From contig CAJJYO010000093.1 of assembly GCA_905197385.1 (NCBI GenBank), positions 1-6,574 of the forward strand: DNA of 6,574 nt, given 5' to 3'. Shown in pieces: positions 6,081-6,574 of this stretch. Made by a program: the position numbers and the translations under genes. Each line of letters starts with the position of its first letter. The stretch's first letter is position 1. The notes under the pieces are model-generated. The model did no database searches, was not told the DNA's origin, and saw only the letters and a list, made by a program, of their open reading frames with translations. The stretch comes from an uncultured Collinsella sp. (GTDB lineage: Bacteria; Actinomycetota; Coriobacteriia; Coriobacteriales; Coriobacteriaceae).

Positions 6081-6574
6081 CTAATTCTTATCGGAGGCTT
6101 CGGCCTCGGCGGACTGTTCGGCGGTTTTCTCGGAATCTGATTCGGAGGTCGATCCCTGATTGGTGTTGTCGCGAATCGTTTGCGCGTCGATCACCTGGCG
6201 GGTTTGCTCCTCGTCGATCTGGTGGCGGTACTTGGATATCGTGTCCTGCGCATCGTCGACACTTGTTTGCGGAATGCCCGCCTTGAGGCGGTTTTGCGTG
6301 TCTTCGGGCAGGTCGGACAGCTTGATGCTGGGTTCGCTTTCGAGCCAGTGGAGCTTGAGTCCGAGTGGCTTGCCGGGCAGGCCGCGCCAGACGGCGACAT
6401 TGCCCTGGTAGGTACCCAGGTAGTACGAGCCGGTGACACCCGTGTAGGCCCAGATGCCAGCTGCCAGCACAAAGACGAGGGCCAGGATGGCGGCGATAGT
6501 AACGTTGCGGCGACGCACGCGTTGCGCCTCGCGCATGACGCCATCGTCAACCAGGTCAACGACTACTACGGTCA
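6081..6574 (-). CDS. pstP: PP2C-family Ser/Thr phosphatase, C-terminal part (partial)
   Basis: Only the last 163 residues are visible; the frame is open through the right edge. The first residues read TVVVVDLVDDG, matching the last beta strand of PP2C phosphatases (DN-T-VVVV-D), so the catalytic metal-binding domain lies outside the window. A basic stretch (RRR) and one membrane helix (IAAILALVFVLAAGIWAYTG) follow. The extracytoplasmic part begins SYYLGTYQGNVAVWRGLPG and continues with LSDLPEDTQNRLKAGI, a pattern shared with the outer region of mycobacterial PstP. The tail is acidic, Ser/Glu/Ala-rich and probably disordered. The enzyme would dephosphorylate targets of the PASTA kinase encoded two genes downstream and perhaps the kinase itself. 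If translation were taken to start at the ATG at 6536 it would look like a small hypothetical membrane protein, but the upstream in-frame PP2C strand argues against that. Confidence 0.85.
   Translation of the reverse strand, partial: TVVVVDLVDDGVMREAQRVRRRNVTIAAILALVFVLAAGIWAYTGVTGSYYLGTYQGNVAVWRGLPGKPLGLKLHWLESEPSIKLSDLPEDTQNRLKAGIPQTSVDDAQDTISKYRHQIDEEQTRQVIDAQTIRDNTNQGSTSESDSEKTAEQSAEAEASDKN

Overview
The window looks like a high-GC Gram-positive chromosome, most likely a gut Coriobacteriia relative such as Collinsella. This assignment is an inference from GC-rich coding sequence and from the actinobacterial-style phosphatase / RodA-FtsW / PbpA / PknB locus. No marker in the window fixes the genus.

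Layout from left to right. Bases 1-599 (+) carry the 3' part of an IS3-family transposase, cut by the window edge. Bases 600-835 hold no gene but contain an unusual array of alternating inverted 15-bp motifs with a period of about 61 bp. Next comes a tRNA-Arg(CCT) gene (855-930, +) with an extended -10 promoter and its own hairpin terminator. A second strong hairpin (1017-1047) ends the operon that arrives from the right on the minus strand.

The rest (1100-6574, minus strand) is a three-gene cell-wall and signalling operon. In transcription order it has: the C-terminal end of a PP2C Ser/Thr phosphatase with a membrane anchor and extracytoplasmic tail (cut by the right edge); one long gene joining a SEDS glycosyltransferase (RodA/FtsW type) to a class B penicillin-binding protein (PbpA type); and a PknB-type Ser/Thr kinase with four PASTA repeats. 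The kinase reads cell-wall state outside the membrane, the phosphatase opposes it, and the fused protein polymerises and crosslinks peptidoglycan. In mycobacteria the corresponding genes are pstP-rodA-pbpA-pknA-pknB. Here rodA and pbpA are one gene and no pknA-like kinase lies between them and pknB.

The points most worth a second look are the natural SEDS-PBP fusion, the 61-bp-phased palindromic array beside the transposase, and the 132-bp gap before the kinase gene, which holds a hairpin and a 16-codon ORF overlapping the fusion gene's stop codon. Start codons for the fusion (6064) and the kinase (3061) were chosen by Shine-Dalgarno spacing; both are slightly shorter than the longest open frames.
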